From positions 1 through 64,000 of the forward strand of contig CAZTKJ010000007.1 in assembly GCA_964614185.1 (NCBI GenBank): 64,000 nt of DNA. The letters are read 5' to 3'. Within the stretch, counting starts at the first letter, position 1; the number at the start of each line of letters is the position of its first letter. The stretch is from Suilimivivens sp964614185. Its GTDB lineage: Bacteria; Bacillota; Clostridia; Lachnospirales; Lachnospiraceae. The notes under the pieces are model-generated. The model saw nothing but the letters and a program-made list of their open reading frames with translations, searched no databases and was not told the origin of the DNA. The position numbers were made by a program, and so were the translations under genes. Shown piece after piece: positions 41,292 to 50,724 of this stretch.

Positions 41292-42125
41292 ATGATACAG
41301 GATATTTATCCCAAAATTTATCACAATGAGTACTACGACATAAAGCCGGATGTTAATGATTTTATTCTGGTATTTTTTAAGAACACTGCTCTTATCCGAT
41401 TCCATGAGGGCAAACTTCGCTATCCCGTTTTTAAAGAGTTGCAAACATTTTCCTGTGATTATTACTATTTATTTTCCATAGACCGGTATCGGTATTTTCT
41501 TGCCTGCCCCAAAGTCTCTCAGGAAATGATTCAGATTGATGGATACCACTATGAAGATATCAGTATTTTCCGAACGGCCCTCTCCCGGCATACATCCTTT
41601 GCAGGGATTACCGCTCATCATCTTTTTAACTTTTATCAGTCAGGCCGATTCTGCGGCAGCTGCGGTCATAAGATGCTTCCCGATCACAAGGAAAGAATGC
41701 TTATTTGTCCCCAGTGCCATCATCTTGTCTATCCTCGTATTTCCCCGGCGGTCATTGTCGGCGTTATTAACAAAGACCGGCTTTTAATGAGCAAGTATGC
41801 CGGACGTTCCTATAAGAATTACGCACTGATTGCAGGCTTTACGGAAATCGGAGAAAGTGCAGAACAGACTGTGGCCCGGGAAGTCATGGAAGAAGTAGGC
41901 CTTCGGGTAAAAAATATTCGTTACTATAAAAGTCAGCCCTGGGCCTTTTCCGGAAGTCTTCTTATGGGTTTCTTCTGCGATCTTGACGGCTCCGACCAGA
42001 TCAATCTGGATACAAATGAGCTCTCAGAAGCCGGATGGTATTCCCGAAATGAAATTTCTTTGGAAGATGATCATATCAGCCTTACCAGAGAAATGATTAT
42101 GAAATTCAAAAATGGGGATTGTTAA
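41292..42125 (+). CDS. nudC: NAD+ diphosphatase / RNA-decapping Nudix enzyme NudC
   Basis: Cleaves NADH or NAD-capped RNA. The 277-residue protein has a zinc ribbon (CGSCGHK, then CPQC), the Nudix box GFTEIGESAEQTVAREVMEE followed by VGL, and the NudC-specific SQPWAFSGS, which deviates from the usual SQPWPFPxS in two places. The frame opens with TTG 41286; AGAGGA is spaced for ATG 41292. It heads a plus-strand run with a lipoprotein and a HAD phosphatase. Confidence 0.9.
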   Translation: MIQDIYPKIYHNEYYDIKPDVNDFILVFFKNTALIRFHEGKLRYPVFKELQTFSCDYYYLFSIDRYRYFLACPKVSQEMIQIDGYHYEDISIFRTALSRHTSFAGITAHHLFNFYQSGRFCGSCGHKMLPDHKERMLICPQCHHLVYPRISPAVIVGVINKDRLLMSKYAGRSYKNYALIAGFTEIGESAEQTVAREVMEEVGLRVKNIRYYKSQPWAFSGSLLMGFFCDLDGSDQINLDTNELSEAGWYSRNEISLEDDHISLTREMIMKFKNGDC

Positions 42126-42141
42126 ATACGGAGGACATTTC

Positions 42142-42888
42142 ATGAAAAAATTTTTATCTCTATTTCTTTTCTCTTTATGCTTTCTTTTTTCAGCATGTCG
42201 GACAGCTCCTGTTTCAGAATCCTATCCTTTTGAAGATTTAGCTTTTGAGGATTTGGCATTGTTAGAAAAAGATGCTGTTACCAATGAGGAAAAAATCAAT
42301 AATGCCGTAACTACTTTGCGGGACCTTGGTTTTACGGAGCTTTCAGATGACATGGCCGCTCAAACACAGGAATTCTTTCTCAATTCCCCTTATACGGATT
42401 TCACCACGGAAGATGTAATGATTTCTCTGTTATCAATACTGGGTAGCGGCTCCTATGATTTTGATACCTGGACTTTTACCCCTTCCTCCAGTCAGGTATA
42501 TGCTTTTGATATGGAAGTATTTGACATTGGCAATATGTATACTCAGTTTTTTCAGGGAATTATGGCTATCAATAACGATGAATTTACTATTACCGACATT
42601 GAAGATTCCGGAGCTGTGGCAGATGAAGATTTAGATTTAGGTCTTGGCCTGCGGAAGATTACCTTCTGCTATAACCGGAAGTCTTATGAGTTTAATGCAA
42701 AAGTAATGTACGATTGGTTTGACAGCGATATTATCGGCTATATGAATAAAGTATTTAAGAAAGAAAAGAACCCTAAACGGCTATACTATATGACAGACGG
42801 TTATCAGGAGTGTATCATTTTTTACTGTTCGGAAGAATGGGCCGCCTATTTTTCTGCTGTCACCGGCTTTACGCTCAATCAAAAATAA
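42142..42888 (+). CDS. Secreted lipoprotein of unknown function
   Basis: A 248-residue lipoprotein: LSLFLFSLCFLFSAC ends in a lipobox with Cys at about residue 19. The mature part is acidic, with several DLAFEDLALLEKDAV-like and helical segments and a mixed alpha/beta tail (YYMTDGYQECIIFY). No family recognised. GGAGG precedes ATG 42142; the longer frame from 42112 overlaps nudC. It lies between nudC and the HAD gene, likely co-transcribed. Confidence 0.75.
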   Translation: MKKFLSLFLFSLCFLFSACRTAPVSESYPFEDLAFEDLALLEKDAVTNEEKINNAVTTLRDLGFTELSDDMAAQTQEFFLNSPYTDFTTEDVMISLLSILGSGSYDFDTWTFTPSSSQVYAFDMEVFDIGNMYTQFFQGIMAINNDEFTITDIEDSGAVADEDLDLGLGLRKITFCYNRKSYEFNAKVMYDWFDSDIIGYMNKVFKKEKNPKRLYYMTDGYQECIIFYCSEEWAAYFSAVTGFTLNQK

Positions 42889-42908
42889 TCTTATGACGGA
42901 GATTGATC

Positions 42909-43499
42909 ATGGTTAAAAATATTATATTGGATATGGGAAATGTTTTGTTATCCTTTGATCCTGAAATTCCTCTCAACCGGTTTTGTGAAACGGAAGCAGC
43001 AAAGGATATCATTCGAAAAGAACTTTTTCAGGGGCCTGAATGGATTCAGGGAGATTACGGATTTATTTCTAACGGGGATCGTTACGAACCTGTCAGCAAG
43101 CGGGTTCCAAAAGAATTTCATAAATCCCTTAAGAATTGTGTGGATCACTGGGATATTTGCATGAGACCTATTCCCGGCGCCATGGACTTCTGCGAATATG
43201 TAAAAAGCAGACACTATGGGATTTATGTCCTTTCAAATGCCGATAATATGTTTCATGATTATTTTCCACGCTTTGCCAGTGAAGACTACTTCGATGGCGT
43301 TATGGTTTCCTCTGATGTCCACATGATCAAACCGGAAATCAGGATTTATGAATATTTTCTAAAAACTTATGAACTGATACCGGAAGAGTGTCTCTTTATT
43401 GACGACCGGGAAGAAAATATTGCCGGCGCCAAAAAAGTCGGTATTAACGGATACCTGTTTAAAGGAGATTTTGAGGAAATAAAAAGACTCGTAAATTAA
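42909..43499 (+). CDS. HAD family hydrolase
   Basis: Haloacid dehalogenase-like phosphatase of 196 residues. Motif I ILDMGNVLLSFDP supplies the nucleophile Asp, motif II VLSNADNM, motif III Lys in HMIKPEIRIYE, motif IV LFIDDREENIAGAKKVG. The DMGNV form and small helical cap resemble YihX-type sugar-phosphate phosphatases, but substrate is not known. GGAG precedes ATG 42909. Confidence 0.88.
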   Translation: MVKNIILDMGNVLLSFDPEIPLNRFCETEAAKDIIRKELFQGPEWIQGDYGFISNGDRYEPVSKRVPKEFHKSLKNCVDHWDICMRPIPGAMDFCEYVKSRHYGIYVLSNADNMFHDYFPRFASEDYFDGVMVSSDVHMIKPEIRIYEYFLKTYELIPEECLFIDDREENIAGAKKVGINGYLFKGDFEEIKRLVN

Positions 43500-43527
43500 G
43501 AAGCGCAAGCTCTGCAGCTTGCGCTTC
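43500..43527. terminator. Bidirectional hairpin between HAD and GH3 genes
   Basis: GAAGCGCAAGCT (43500-43511) pairs perfectly with AGCTTGCGCTTC (43516-43527). It begins at the base after the HAD stop and faces the convergent GH3 gene. T runs are short on both strands. Confidence 0.75.
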
Positions 43528-43554
43528 AAAAATCTCTTCATAATTCTCGCTTTA

Positions 43555-46536
43555 TCATGCTTTAAAATAGCATAACTTAATATCGCCGGATAACCGTATT
43601 TCCAGTTCTGCCGGTTTTTCCTGATCTGCTTTTGCATCATAGATCAATGGTATTTTTACATCTGCATACACAGGTTTCCATGTGTTGATACGCTCCTTCG
43701 CCTCTTTGATCATCATAGGTCCCATGATAGGTCGCGGATTTGCCTCATAAGTTCTGGTATCACCCTGCCAGCTTCCTGCAGTCTTCCCATTGATTGCTAC
43801 CTCCACGCTTCCGCCAGCTTTGCTCATCAGATGAAGCGTTATTTCTTTTAGCTCATTTTCTATTTCGCAGTCTCGATAGTATAAGATCCCCTCTCGTTTG
43901 GAGTCCCAAAGGGTTGCCGCACAAAATCCAAACTGTCCTTCCGTCAGGATAATGTTCTCATAATCATCATAGTGGTCTGCTCTTGTCTTCTTTTTCAAAT
44001 TTCGTAGTCCCGGCTTTCTGCCCGGAATTTCAATCTGCTTTGCAAGAGTATCCGCCGCACTGGAAGGGCCTGCATAAATAGTATAGCATCCTTCCTCTAC
44101 CATCAGAGAACGGCTGATAACATCATAAAACCGGAATTCTTCTACCGGAACTTCCATTTCCACTAATCTGCTCTCTCCCGGCTGCAGGGACATTAATCTC
44201 CGGAATCCTAAAAGTTGTTTTAAGGGCTTCTTCACGCGAGAGGCCGGAGCAATGCCGTATACCTGTGCCACTTCATCACTTACCCTTTTCCCTGTATTTT
44301 TTACAGAAAAAGAAATATTGAGTTTTCTTTTATCTGCCAGTTCTACTGTCAAATCAGAATAAGCAAAGTCAGAATAAGTAAGACCATATCCGAAAGGATA
44401 GAGTACTTCCCCTCCAAAATAACGGTATGTGCGGTTTCCTTTAATAATATCATAATCATCAATATCCGGAAGCTGGTCATCACTTTGATACCATGTCATA
44501 TTCAGACGGCCTGCAGGTGCATTCTGTCCGAAAATAGTTTCCGCCATGGCTTCTCCCATATCCTGACTTCCCGTGGCACTCCAAAGGATAGCCGGTACTT
44601 TTTTCTGTGCTTCATTGATTGCATAAGGATAGTTTGAAAAAAGTACCAACACTATATTAGGATTTACCTGGTAGACTGCTTCCATTAATTTTTCCTGATC
44701 CGGAGGAAGGATTATGGTACTGCGGTCTATCTCTTCTTTGGCATTTACCATGGGGTTGCATCCCAATGCCAGAATCACTGTTCCTTTTTCCCTGGCCATA
44801 TTAACTGCTTCTTCTATACCTGACTTGGCCACTTCCAGCATAAATCTTACTTCTGATAATGCTATTTCTTTTTGAGTAGATACAGCAGTTTCTATGGCAA
44901 GTCCTACTGTGGGACCCACCCTTTCTCCATCTTTCATAGACCAGAGGCTTCCGTCTTCTCCTTTCATAACAGGAGATCCAAAGCGGTTCGTCAGCAAAAA
45001 GCTTCCGTCCCTTTCCTCTTCCAAATGGAAGATTTCCATTACAAACCAGTCAAAAGGCCTATCGGCTTCTGCAGCGATCCTGCCCATCTCTTCCGGTTGT
45101 ACTTTCCCCGGATAAAATCTTGTATTCATATATTTGCCTGTGCGGACACAACGGAAAGTAAAACTCCCCTCTCCCCAATCTTCTTTTATGAAAATATCCG
45201 GTTCCGAAGATAAATACAATGCGCCATCCTCACGAACAGCAATTCCCTGTTCCCCACATTTAAAAACAATTTTGTCCAATCCATCTGCAAAGGGAACTAT
45301 GGTCTTTTGGTTTTTTTCTATTCCCTGCCGTAATGTGGTCTGATAAGGTGCTTCTCCGCCATACCAGTCCTGATACCATGCATCGCCTAAAGGACCGATC
45401 AGCGCTATGGTATTTTCATCTGATACATCATTAAGAGGAAGAATACCATCCTCATTTTTTAAAAGCACTACAGATTCCCGTGATACCTGCATGCAGATTC
45501 TTTGATTCTCCTTGGAGTTAATATCTGCTTCCGTTACAGCATCATAAGGATTACAATGCTCTCTGTCATATATTCCCAGCCGGAGTTTGGTACGGAACAT
45601 ATTCCTAAGCGCACCATCAATCTCTTCCTCTGTAATAAGATGAAGTTCATAAGCTTCTCTTGCTGCCTGTTCCACCACTTTAGGATTATCTGACATTCCA
45701 TCCACTCCTGCTTTTATGGCAGCTGCCAGCGTTTCTGCATGAAGTCCATAATAATGATGGAAGTTTGCCACCAATTCCATGGCGCCGCCATCACAAACTG
45801 CATGTTTTAGTCCATACTGTTCTTTTAAAATATTATTAACTTCCGGATTCAGCATTCCGGGGATTCCGTTAATTTTATTATAAGCTGTCATCACAGCCTC
45901 GGCGCCGCCATCTTCTATCGCTTTGCGAAAAGGTTCCAGATATAATTCATACCGGTTTCTGGGATCAATAGAGGAGTTCTTCCATCCTCTGCCTGCTTCT
46001 GTATTATTTCCATAAAAATGTTTCAACGTAGCAGCCACTCTCAGATAATGCGGATCATCTCCCTGCATACCCTGAATATAGGCAGAAGACATTTCACCAG
46101 TCAGCAGTGGATCCTCTCCATAGCCTTCTTCTGTTCTTCCCCATCTGGGATCCCGCTCTAAATCAATCGTAGGTGCCCATCGGCTTAAGCCTCTGTCCGG
46201 ATGGCGATGATAAATCACACGTGCTTCTGTACCTGTCACTTCTCCTGCCTGCTTAATAAGTTCTGTATCCCATGTAGCGCTCATACCTATAGGCTGAGGA
46301 AAAGATGTGGTTATTTCCGGTTCACCAAGCTCATTTTGATCATTTCTTGCCTCTACACCATGAGCCGCTTCTCCTCCTACAGACATAGCAGGTATTCCCA
46401 AGCGTTCCAAATCAGGAACTCTTGTTGCCAGACAGCTTAGTTTTTCATCCATGGTCATCTCTGACAGCAGCCAGTCCAGTCTCTCTTCTATTGATAATGA
46501 TACATCCCAAAATGGAGTATTTTTCTTTACTTCCAT
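43555..46536 (-). CDS. Glycoside hydrolase family 3
   Basis: A 993-residue GH3 enzyme, probably a cytoplasmic beta-glucosidase or beta-xylosidase (no signal peptide). N-terminal barrel motifs include LSRWAPTIDLERDPRWGRTE and LKHFYGNN; Asp249 in KHAVCDGGAMEL is the expected nucleophile, where most members have S/T-D-W/Y/F. A C-terminal sandwich follows (FGYGLTYSDF). Between the domains is an insert (about residues 435-560) of beta-trefoil-like character, and about 130 extra residues follow at the end, resembling a carbohydrate-binding module. It is last in a run with the binding lipoprotein and two permeases. Confidence 0.9.
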   Translation of the reverse strand: MEVKKNTPFWDVSLSIEERLDWLLSEMTMDEKLSCLATRVPDLERLGIPAMSVGGEAAHGVEARNDQNELGEPEITTSFPQPIGMSATWDTELIKQAGEVTGTEARVIYHRHPDRGLSRWAPTIDLERDPRWGRTEEGYGEDPLLTGEMSSAYIQGMQGDDPHYLRVAATLKHFYGNNTEAGRGWKNSSIDPRNRYELYLEPFRKAIEDGGAEAVMTAYNKINGIPGMLNPEVNNILKEQYGLKHAVCDGGAMELVANFHHYYGLHAETLAAAIKAGVDGMSDNPKVVEQAAREAYELHLITEEEIDGALRNMFRTKLRLGIYDREHCNPYDAVTEADINSKENQRICMQVSRESVVLLKNEDGILPLNDVSDENTIALIGPLGDAWYQDWYGGEAPYQTTLRQGIEKNQKTIVPFADGLDKIVFKCGEQGIAVREDGALYLSSEPDIFIKEDWGEGSFTFRCVRTGKYMNTRFYPGKVQPEEMGRIAAEADRPFDWFVMEIFHLEEERDGSFLLTNRFGSPVMKGEDGSLWSMKDGERVGPTVGLAIETAVSTQKEIALSEVRFMLEVAKSGIEEAVNMAREKGTVILALGCNPMVNAKEEIDRSTIILPPDQEKLMEAVYQVNPNIVLVLFSNYPYAINEAQKKVPAILWSATGSQDMGEAMAETIFGQNAPAGRLNMTWYQSDDQLPDIDDYDIIKGNRTYRYFGGEVLYPFGYGLTYSDFAYSDLTVELADKRKLNISFSVKNTGKRVSDEVAQVYGIAPASRVKKPLKQLLGFRRLMSLQPGESRLVEMEVPVEEFRFYDVISRSLMVEEGCYTIYAGPSSAADTLAKQIEIPGRKPGLRNLKKKTRADHYDDYENIILTEGQFGFCAATLWDSKREGILYYRDCEIENELKEITLHLMSKAGGSVEVAINGKTAGSWQGDTRTYEANPRPIMGPMMIKEAKERINTWKPVYADVKIPLIYDAKADQEKPAELEIRLSGDIKLCYFKA

Positions 46537-46588
46537 CTAGTAATCCTCCGCTTCATTCTGATTGATCAACATGCTTATGAATTGCATA

Positions 46589-46621
46589 AAGGGTCTAACA
46601 CCTTTACGATATCAGACCCTT
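46589..46621 (-). terminator. Hairpin between binding-protein and GH3 genes
   Basis: AAGGGTCT (46589-46596) pairs with AGACCCTT (46614-46621), loop 17 nt; on the minus strand followed by TTTATG, a weak tail. It may attenuate or protect the binding-protein mRNA, giving more of it than of GH3. Confidence 0.45.
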
Positions 46622-46661
46622 CATATTTGTTACTGGTAATTCTGTTAAATATTATGATTCC

Positions 46662-48392
46662 TTACTGAATCTTCTCTGCCAGGAATGCTGTCATCTGTGC
46701 ATTTGCTTCTGCCATACCGTTTGCTTCCAGTTCTGCAACCATAGCATCCCAGTTTGCATCAAAGTTTGCCTGTCCGCCTGTTACACACTTAACCAGACCG
46801 GGCCATGCGATTTCATTTAAGATATCTACCATATTGGAGAGATCCTGAGGAATCTGATAAGCCCATAATGCTGAGTAAGGAAGCAGTTCAAATTCATCCG
46901 GCTGAGGGAAGATATCGATCAGCATATCAGTGCCCCATGCTTCACAAGCTGCTTTCTGCTCTTCATTATACTCTGCAATTACAGATTGTCTTGTAACTGT
47001 TGTGTAAGGATTGCCGTTTTCATCTTCAGCACCGTCACCGTAAATCGGGAATCCTGTGTAGTTGCCGATACCTGTCTTCTTACTATAATCGGGATCGGAA
47101 CTGGATGCATCAATTTCTTCCTGTGTACGATATCTCATGCCATTTTCATCAAGGAAGTAATGCTCACCTTCAATTCCCCATTTATGAAGAACTGAACCTT
47201 CGTCAGAGCAAAGGTAATCAAGGAATTTAATAGCACGTACGGGATCTTCGCAGCTCTTAGTAATACCAATACCCCAGCCTACCTGGAGACCCTGATATAA
47301 CAGAGCAGGAGCTTTCTGATCAGCTCTCAGTGTAACAGGAAGACCGCAATATGTCTTATCTGTTTTGCCATCACCGATCAAAACCTGCTGTGCCTGGTTG
47401 TAATCCCACTCAGCGTCTGTAATTGCTACTACACGTCCGCTGGAAAGTTTTGCGATATAATCATCATGTGTCTGTGTTGCAAAGTCGGGATCCAGAATGC
47501 CTTCCTCATACATACGGCACAGCCACTTGAAATATTCTTTTTCTTCAGGAGTTACATGCTTATAGTAGCAGTTGTAATTATCATCAATAACCCACTGTCC
47601 ATTGTCAGGAGCAGCATCAGCAATGAATCCTGCAGGGTTGCCCAGTGTGATCATCCAGTGCCAGTCAGTTGTACTCATGGAAATACCAATGGTTTCCAAT
47701 CCGTCTTCTGTGGTAGGATGAGCTGCCATGTACTGTTTGATCAATGCTTCGTATTCTTCAAGTGTAGTAGGATACTTATAATCATTCTCTTTCAGCGCTG
47801 CGAACTGAATCTGGCATCCGCCGCCGGTCTTCAGTGTCTGTGCACCTACACCTGCATAAGAAAGCTGGTAGATACCTTCATCTCCGCTTCCCCATTTTAA
47901 CTTTTCAAGCTCATCGCCATACATCTTCTTAATGTTAGGACCATACTGCTCAATTAAATCTGTCATGTCAATTAACGCACCTGCTTCATATAAAGAAGTA
48001 GCAGCGCCCTTAGCATAAATCATATCCGGATATTCGTCATTAGCTATCATCAGAGCTACATCTTCTGCCGCATCACCGGTAGAAGTTACAGGATAGGTAA
48101 TCTCCAATGTTACGCCCGTTGCTGCCGTAATTGCATTTCCAACCGGATTGTCCCAGCTGCTGTTGTTAGCATCTGCCAGGAATACTTCAAAGGTAATAGG
48201 CTCCAGATCCTCACTGCCTGAAGCTGTTTCTGTTGCTGCAGTTCCTGCTTCCGTACCACTGCTGGTTGTTTCGGAACCGGAAGCTGCATTGCCGCTGTCC
48301 GGTGTATTGCTGCCGGATCCGCCGCATCCTGCCAACATACCAACGCAAAGCGCTGTTGCTGTCAACAGGGATAAAATCTTACGCATTTTCAT
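46662..48392 (-). CDS. Extracellular solute-binding lipoprotein (LplA/YtcQ type)
   Basis: A 576-residue sugar-binding lipoprotein for an ABC importer. The signal LLTATALCVGMLAGCGGSGS has the lipobox LAGC, then a Ser/Thr/Gly/Glu-rich linker and a large mature domain of the LipO/YtcQ family. AGGAGG precedes ATG 48392; the longest frame from 48449 is rejected. It lies downstream of two permeases of the LplB/LplC type and upstream of GH3, so the substrate is probably an oligosaccharide that GH3 cleaves after uptake. Confidence 0.92.
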   Translation of the reverse strand: MKMRKILSLLTATALCVGMLAGCGGSGSNTPDSGNAASGSETTSSGTEAGTAATETASGSEDLEPITFEVFLADANNSSWDNPVGNAITAATGVTLEITYPVTSTGDAAEDVALMIANDEYPDMIYAKGAATSLYEAGALIDMTDLIEQYGPNIKKMYGDELEKLKWGSGDEGIYQLSYAGVGAQTLKTGGGCQIQFAALKENDYKYPTTLEEYEALIKQYMAAHPTTEDGLETIGISMSTTDWHWMITLGNPAGFIADAAPDNGQWVIDDNYNCYYKHVTPEEKEYFKWLCRMYEEGILDPDFATQTHDDYIAKLSSGRVVAITDAEWDYNQAQQVLIGDGKTDKTYCGLPVTLRADQKAPALLYQGLQVGWGIGITKSCEDPVRAIKFLDYLCSDEGSVLHKWGIEGEHYFLDENGMRYRTQEEIDASSSDPDYSKKTGIGNYTGFPIYGDGAEDENGNPYTTVTRQSVIAEYNEEQKAACEAWGTDMLIDIFPQPDEFELLPYSALWAYQIPQDLSNMVDILNEIAWPGLVKCVTGGQANFDANWDAMVAELEANGMAEANAQMTAFLAEKIQ

Positions 48393-48451
48393 AAAAAAAT
48401 CCTCCTTTTTATTATATATATAATCCTGAAGTATCAGGTCATATATCAAAA

Positions 48452-49315
48452 TCAGTCTTTAACAGAACCTACTGTCATGCCTCCTACAAAATACTTTTGC
48501 AAAAACGGATATACAACAATAATGGGAACCGTTGCTACAATGGTAACAGCCATACGGATTGCCATAGGGGTAACGGCCTGTTTCGTATTGCTGGTAGCAT
48601 GAATATCCATCTTCATGGTTGCCTGTGCCATGATTTCATACAGTTTGTATTGCAGTGTGGGCAATTTCTTTGCATACAAATATGTATCCATGAAAGAGTT
48701 CCACTGGCCTACTGCATAATACAGGGCAATTGTAGCAATAACCGGAGTACACAATGGCATTACCACCTTATACCATATCTGGAAGTCATTAGCTCCATCC
48801 AGCATTGCCGCTTCCTCCAAAGCAGTAGGAAGGCCATCTATAAAGGAGCGCACCAGAATCATATTATACACCCAGATCAGACCGGGCAGAATATATACCA
48901 TAAAATTATTGCTCAAACGAAGCGTACGGACAATCAACAGATATTCGGGAATCAGACCGCCGCTTACATACATGGTCACAACAAATAAAATCGTAAAGGG
49001 TTTATGGAAAATAAAATCCCTGCGGCTCAGCGTATATGCCAACATAGCCGTACAAATAACCCCAAGCAGCGTTCCGACTATTGTCTTTGTCACAGATATA
49101 AAAAACGGTTTGATAATATCTGCATCATTAAACACATATTTATAGTTATTTAAGGTAAATACACGGGGAACAATAAAATTAATATTACGTATCGTATCTG
49201 TAGCATCATTCAATGAAATAGCAAGCACATTCAGGAACGGATACAATGTTATTATAACTATCAGTACAAAAAATAATATAAGCGCATAGTCAAACCATGT
49301 TTTCTTCTTTGCCAT
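48452..49315 (-). CDS. Carbohydrate ABC permease (LplC/YtcP type)
   Basis: Inner-membrane permease, 287 residues with six hydrophobic helices. The EAA loop EEAAMLDGANDFQIWYKVVM contacts the ATPase. C-terminus VGSVKD is typical of the LplC/YtcP group. AGGAGG precedes the ATG; it follows the other permease by 11 nt. No ATPase gene is in the operon, so a shared MsmX-like ATPase is expected. Confidence 0.92.
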   Translation of the reverse strand: MAKKKTWFDYALILFFVLIVIITLYPFLNVLAISLNDATDTIRNINFIVPRVFTLNNYKYVFNDADIIKPFFISVTKTIVGTLLGVICTAMLAYTLSRRDFIFHKPFTILFVVTMYVSGGLIPEYLLIVRTLRLSNNFMVYILPGLIWVYNMILVRSFIDGLPTALEEAAMLDGANDFQIWYKVVMPLCTPVIATIALYYAVGQWNSFMDTYLYAKKLPTLQYKLYEIMAQATMKMDIHATSNTKQAVTPMAIRMAVTIVATVPIIVVYPFLQKYFVGGMTVGSVKD

Positions 49316-49326
49316 ATCTCCACCTC

Positions 49327-50268
49327 CTAAATCAGCCTGTCTTCGCCAACCATGCTGGCAATCTTATTAGCAATCAGAAGCAGAGACAATCCTACAACTG
49401 ACTGGAATACACCAATAGCTGTACCAAGACCGTAATTGCTGCTTCCAATACCTCTTTCATAGGAGAACCAGGAAAGAACCATGGTATGATCCTGCACAAG
49501 AGCGTTGCTCAATAACATCTGGCGTTCCATACCTACATTCAGCGCTCCACCAATATTCATGATCAGGAGCACGATGATCGTAGCACGGATACCGGGAAGA
49601 GTAATATGCCAGATCCTCTGAAATCTGTTAGCGCCATCCATCTTGGCTGCCTCATAAAGACCGGGATCGATTCCTGCCATAGAAGAAAGGTAAATAATCG
49701 CATTCCATCCCATTTCCTTCCAGCAGTTGATAATAACAATAACCACCCAGATCAACATAGAGTTGGTACTCATAAGGTGCAGATTCGTATGTGTCAGTGT
49801 ATCAATAACGCCGCCATCATTAAAAATATTCTTTGCAATACTTGCAATGATAACCCATGATACAAAGTGGGGAAGATAAGAAATGGTCTGTGTCAGCTTC
49901 TTAAAACGCATAAACTGCATTTCATTTAGCAATACGGCAAAGGTAATAGCCACCAGCGTACCCAAACCAATATCCAAAATACTGATACCTATGGTATTGA
50001 TCATTGTCTGTTTAAATAATCTATCTTGAAATGCTTTAAAAAAATTATCAAATCCCACAAAGGCTCTTTCCCAAATAGGTATTGCAAATGTTGCAGGCTT
50101 TACCTCCTGAAAGGCCATTGTCCATCCCCATAAGGGTATGTATTTAAATACAATGATCCAAATAACAAAAGGAAGGGACATTAATAGCAGATACCGTTGC
50201 TTCCATAACAAATGCAGACTCAACTTCTGCTTATTACCCTTCCTTGCTTTTCCACTTGTTTTTGCCAT
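49327..50268 (-). CDS. Carbohydrate ABC permease (LplB type)
   Basis: Partner permease, about 313 residues from ATG 50268, with six helices and the loop YEAAKMDGANRFQRIWHITL. The open frame extends to 50397, but the added part has a poor ribosome site and is unlike the family; ATG 50268 with AAGGG about nine bases ahead fits better. First gene of the run. The gene faces an AraC regulator across a gap that holds an inverted-repeat element. Confidence 0.9.
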   Translation of the reverse strand: MAKTSGKARKGNKQKLSLHLLWKQRYLLLMSLPFVIWIIVFKYIPLWGWTMAFQEVKPATFAIPIWERAFVGFDNFFKAFQDRLFKQTMINTIGISILDIGLGTLVAITFAVLLNEMQFMRFKKLTQTISYLPHFVSWVIIASIAKNIFNDGGVIDTLTHTNLHLMSTNSMLIWVVIVIINCWKEMGWNAIIYLSSMAGIDPGLYEAAKMDGANRFQRIWHITLPGIRATIIVLLIMNIGGALNVGMERQMLLSNALVQDHTMVLSWFSYERGIGSSNYGLGTAIGVFQSVVGLSLLLIANKIASMVGEDRLI

Positions 50269-50414
50269 AGACTCCATCCCTTCTGTCAAATCGCCCAATT
50301 TTTTCCTCGTTTTTAAGCAATTCATTAGCATTTTGTTTAATTTTAACAGAATACTTCCTTCTTTAATATTGTAAATTTTAATGAGATATACTATCATTTT
50401 TTAACATCACTAGA

Positions 50415-50443
50415 TTGTACTTTCCCATTTGCTATGGTATACT
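50415..50443 (+). promoter_or_regulatory. Promoter upstream of the AraC gene
   Basis: TTGTAC (50415-50420), 17 nt, TATACT (50438-50443). The transcription start would fall just before the inverted-repeat element, leaving an RNA leader of about 270 nt before the AraC start, unless an undetected nearer promoter is used. Confidence 0.55.
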
Positions 50444-50451
50444 TTTGTTTA

Positions 50452-50694
50452 TAAGGGTTTGAGTGTCAAATGTCCTTTTAAAAATCCTGTTTGTCAGATT
50501 ACACAAAAAAAATTCGTGCGCACTCCATTGCACGAATCATTCCGCCGAACCTCCTAAAACGAAAATCGTGTTCAGCAAAGGCTTCCACGATTTTTGAGTT
50601 TCGTCTCCATCGTGCAAAAGTCGCTTGCACAAATTTCTTTTGTCCAATCTGCTATGCAACAGTTCCAATCAGGACTTTTGACACCCAAACCTTA
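50452..50694. mobile_element. MITE-like inverted-repeat element with internal hairpins
   Basis: The ends are about 25-bp inverted repeats: TAAGGGTTTGAGTGTCAAA at the left and, on the opposite strand at the right, TAAGGTTTGGGTGTCAAA, continuing TGTCCT/AGTCCT, with one indel and two mismatches. TA flanks both ends (50450-50451 and 50695-50696), fitting a mariner/IS630-type duplication. Inside are three more perfect stems: ATTCGTGC (50512-50519, 50530-50537), AAATCGTG (50563-50570, 50586-50593) and GTGCAA (50612-50617, 50625-50630). No transposase is encoded. It separates the divergent AraC and permease genes. A 68-codon plus frame and a 13-codon minus frame behind AGGAGG occur inside; neither looks like a protein gene. 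Confidence 0.65.
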
Positions 50695-50724
50695 TAAAGA
50701 AATTATTACAGGAAACTATGGAAA

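Noticed and set aside
50498..50560. A 13-codon minus-strand frame behind AGGAGG inside the same element
   Set aside because: The ribosome site is good, but the product is very short and lies in hairpin sequence; no support for translation.
50491..50697. A 68-codon plus-strand open frame
   Set aside because: It coincides almost exactly with the inverted-repeat element, its codons include both halves of three hairpins, and it has no ribosome site. It is an accidental frame.
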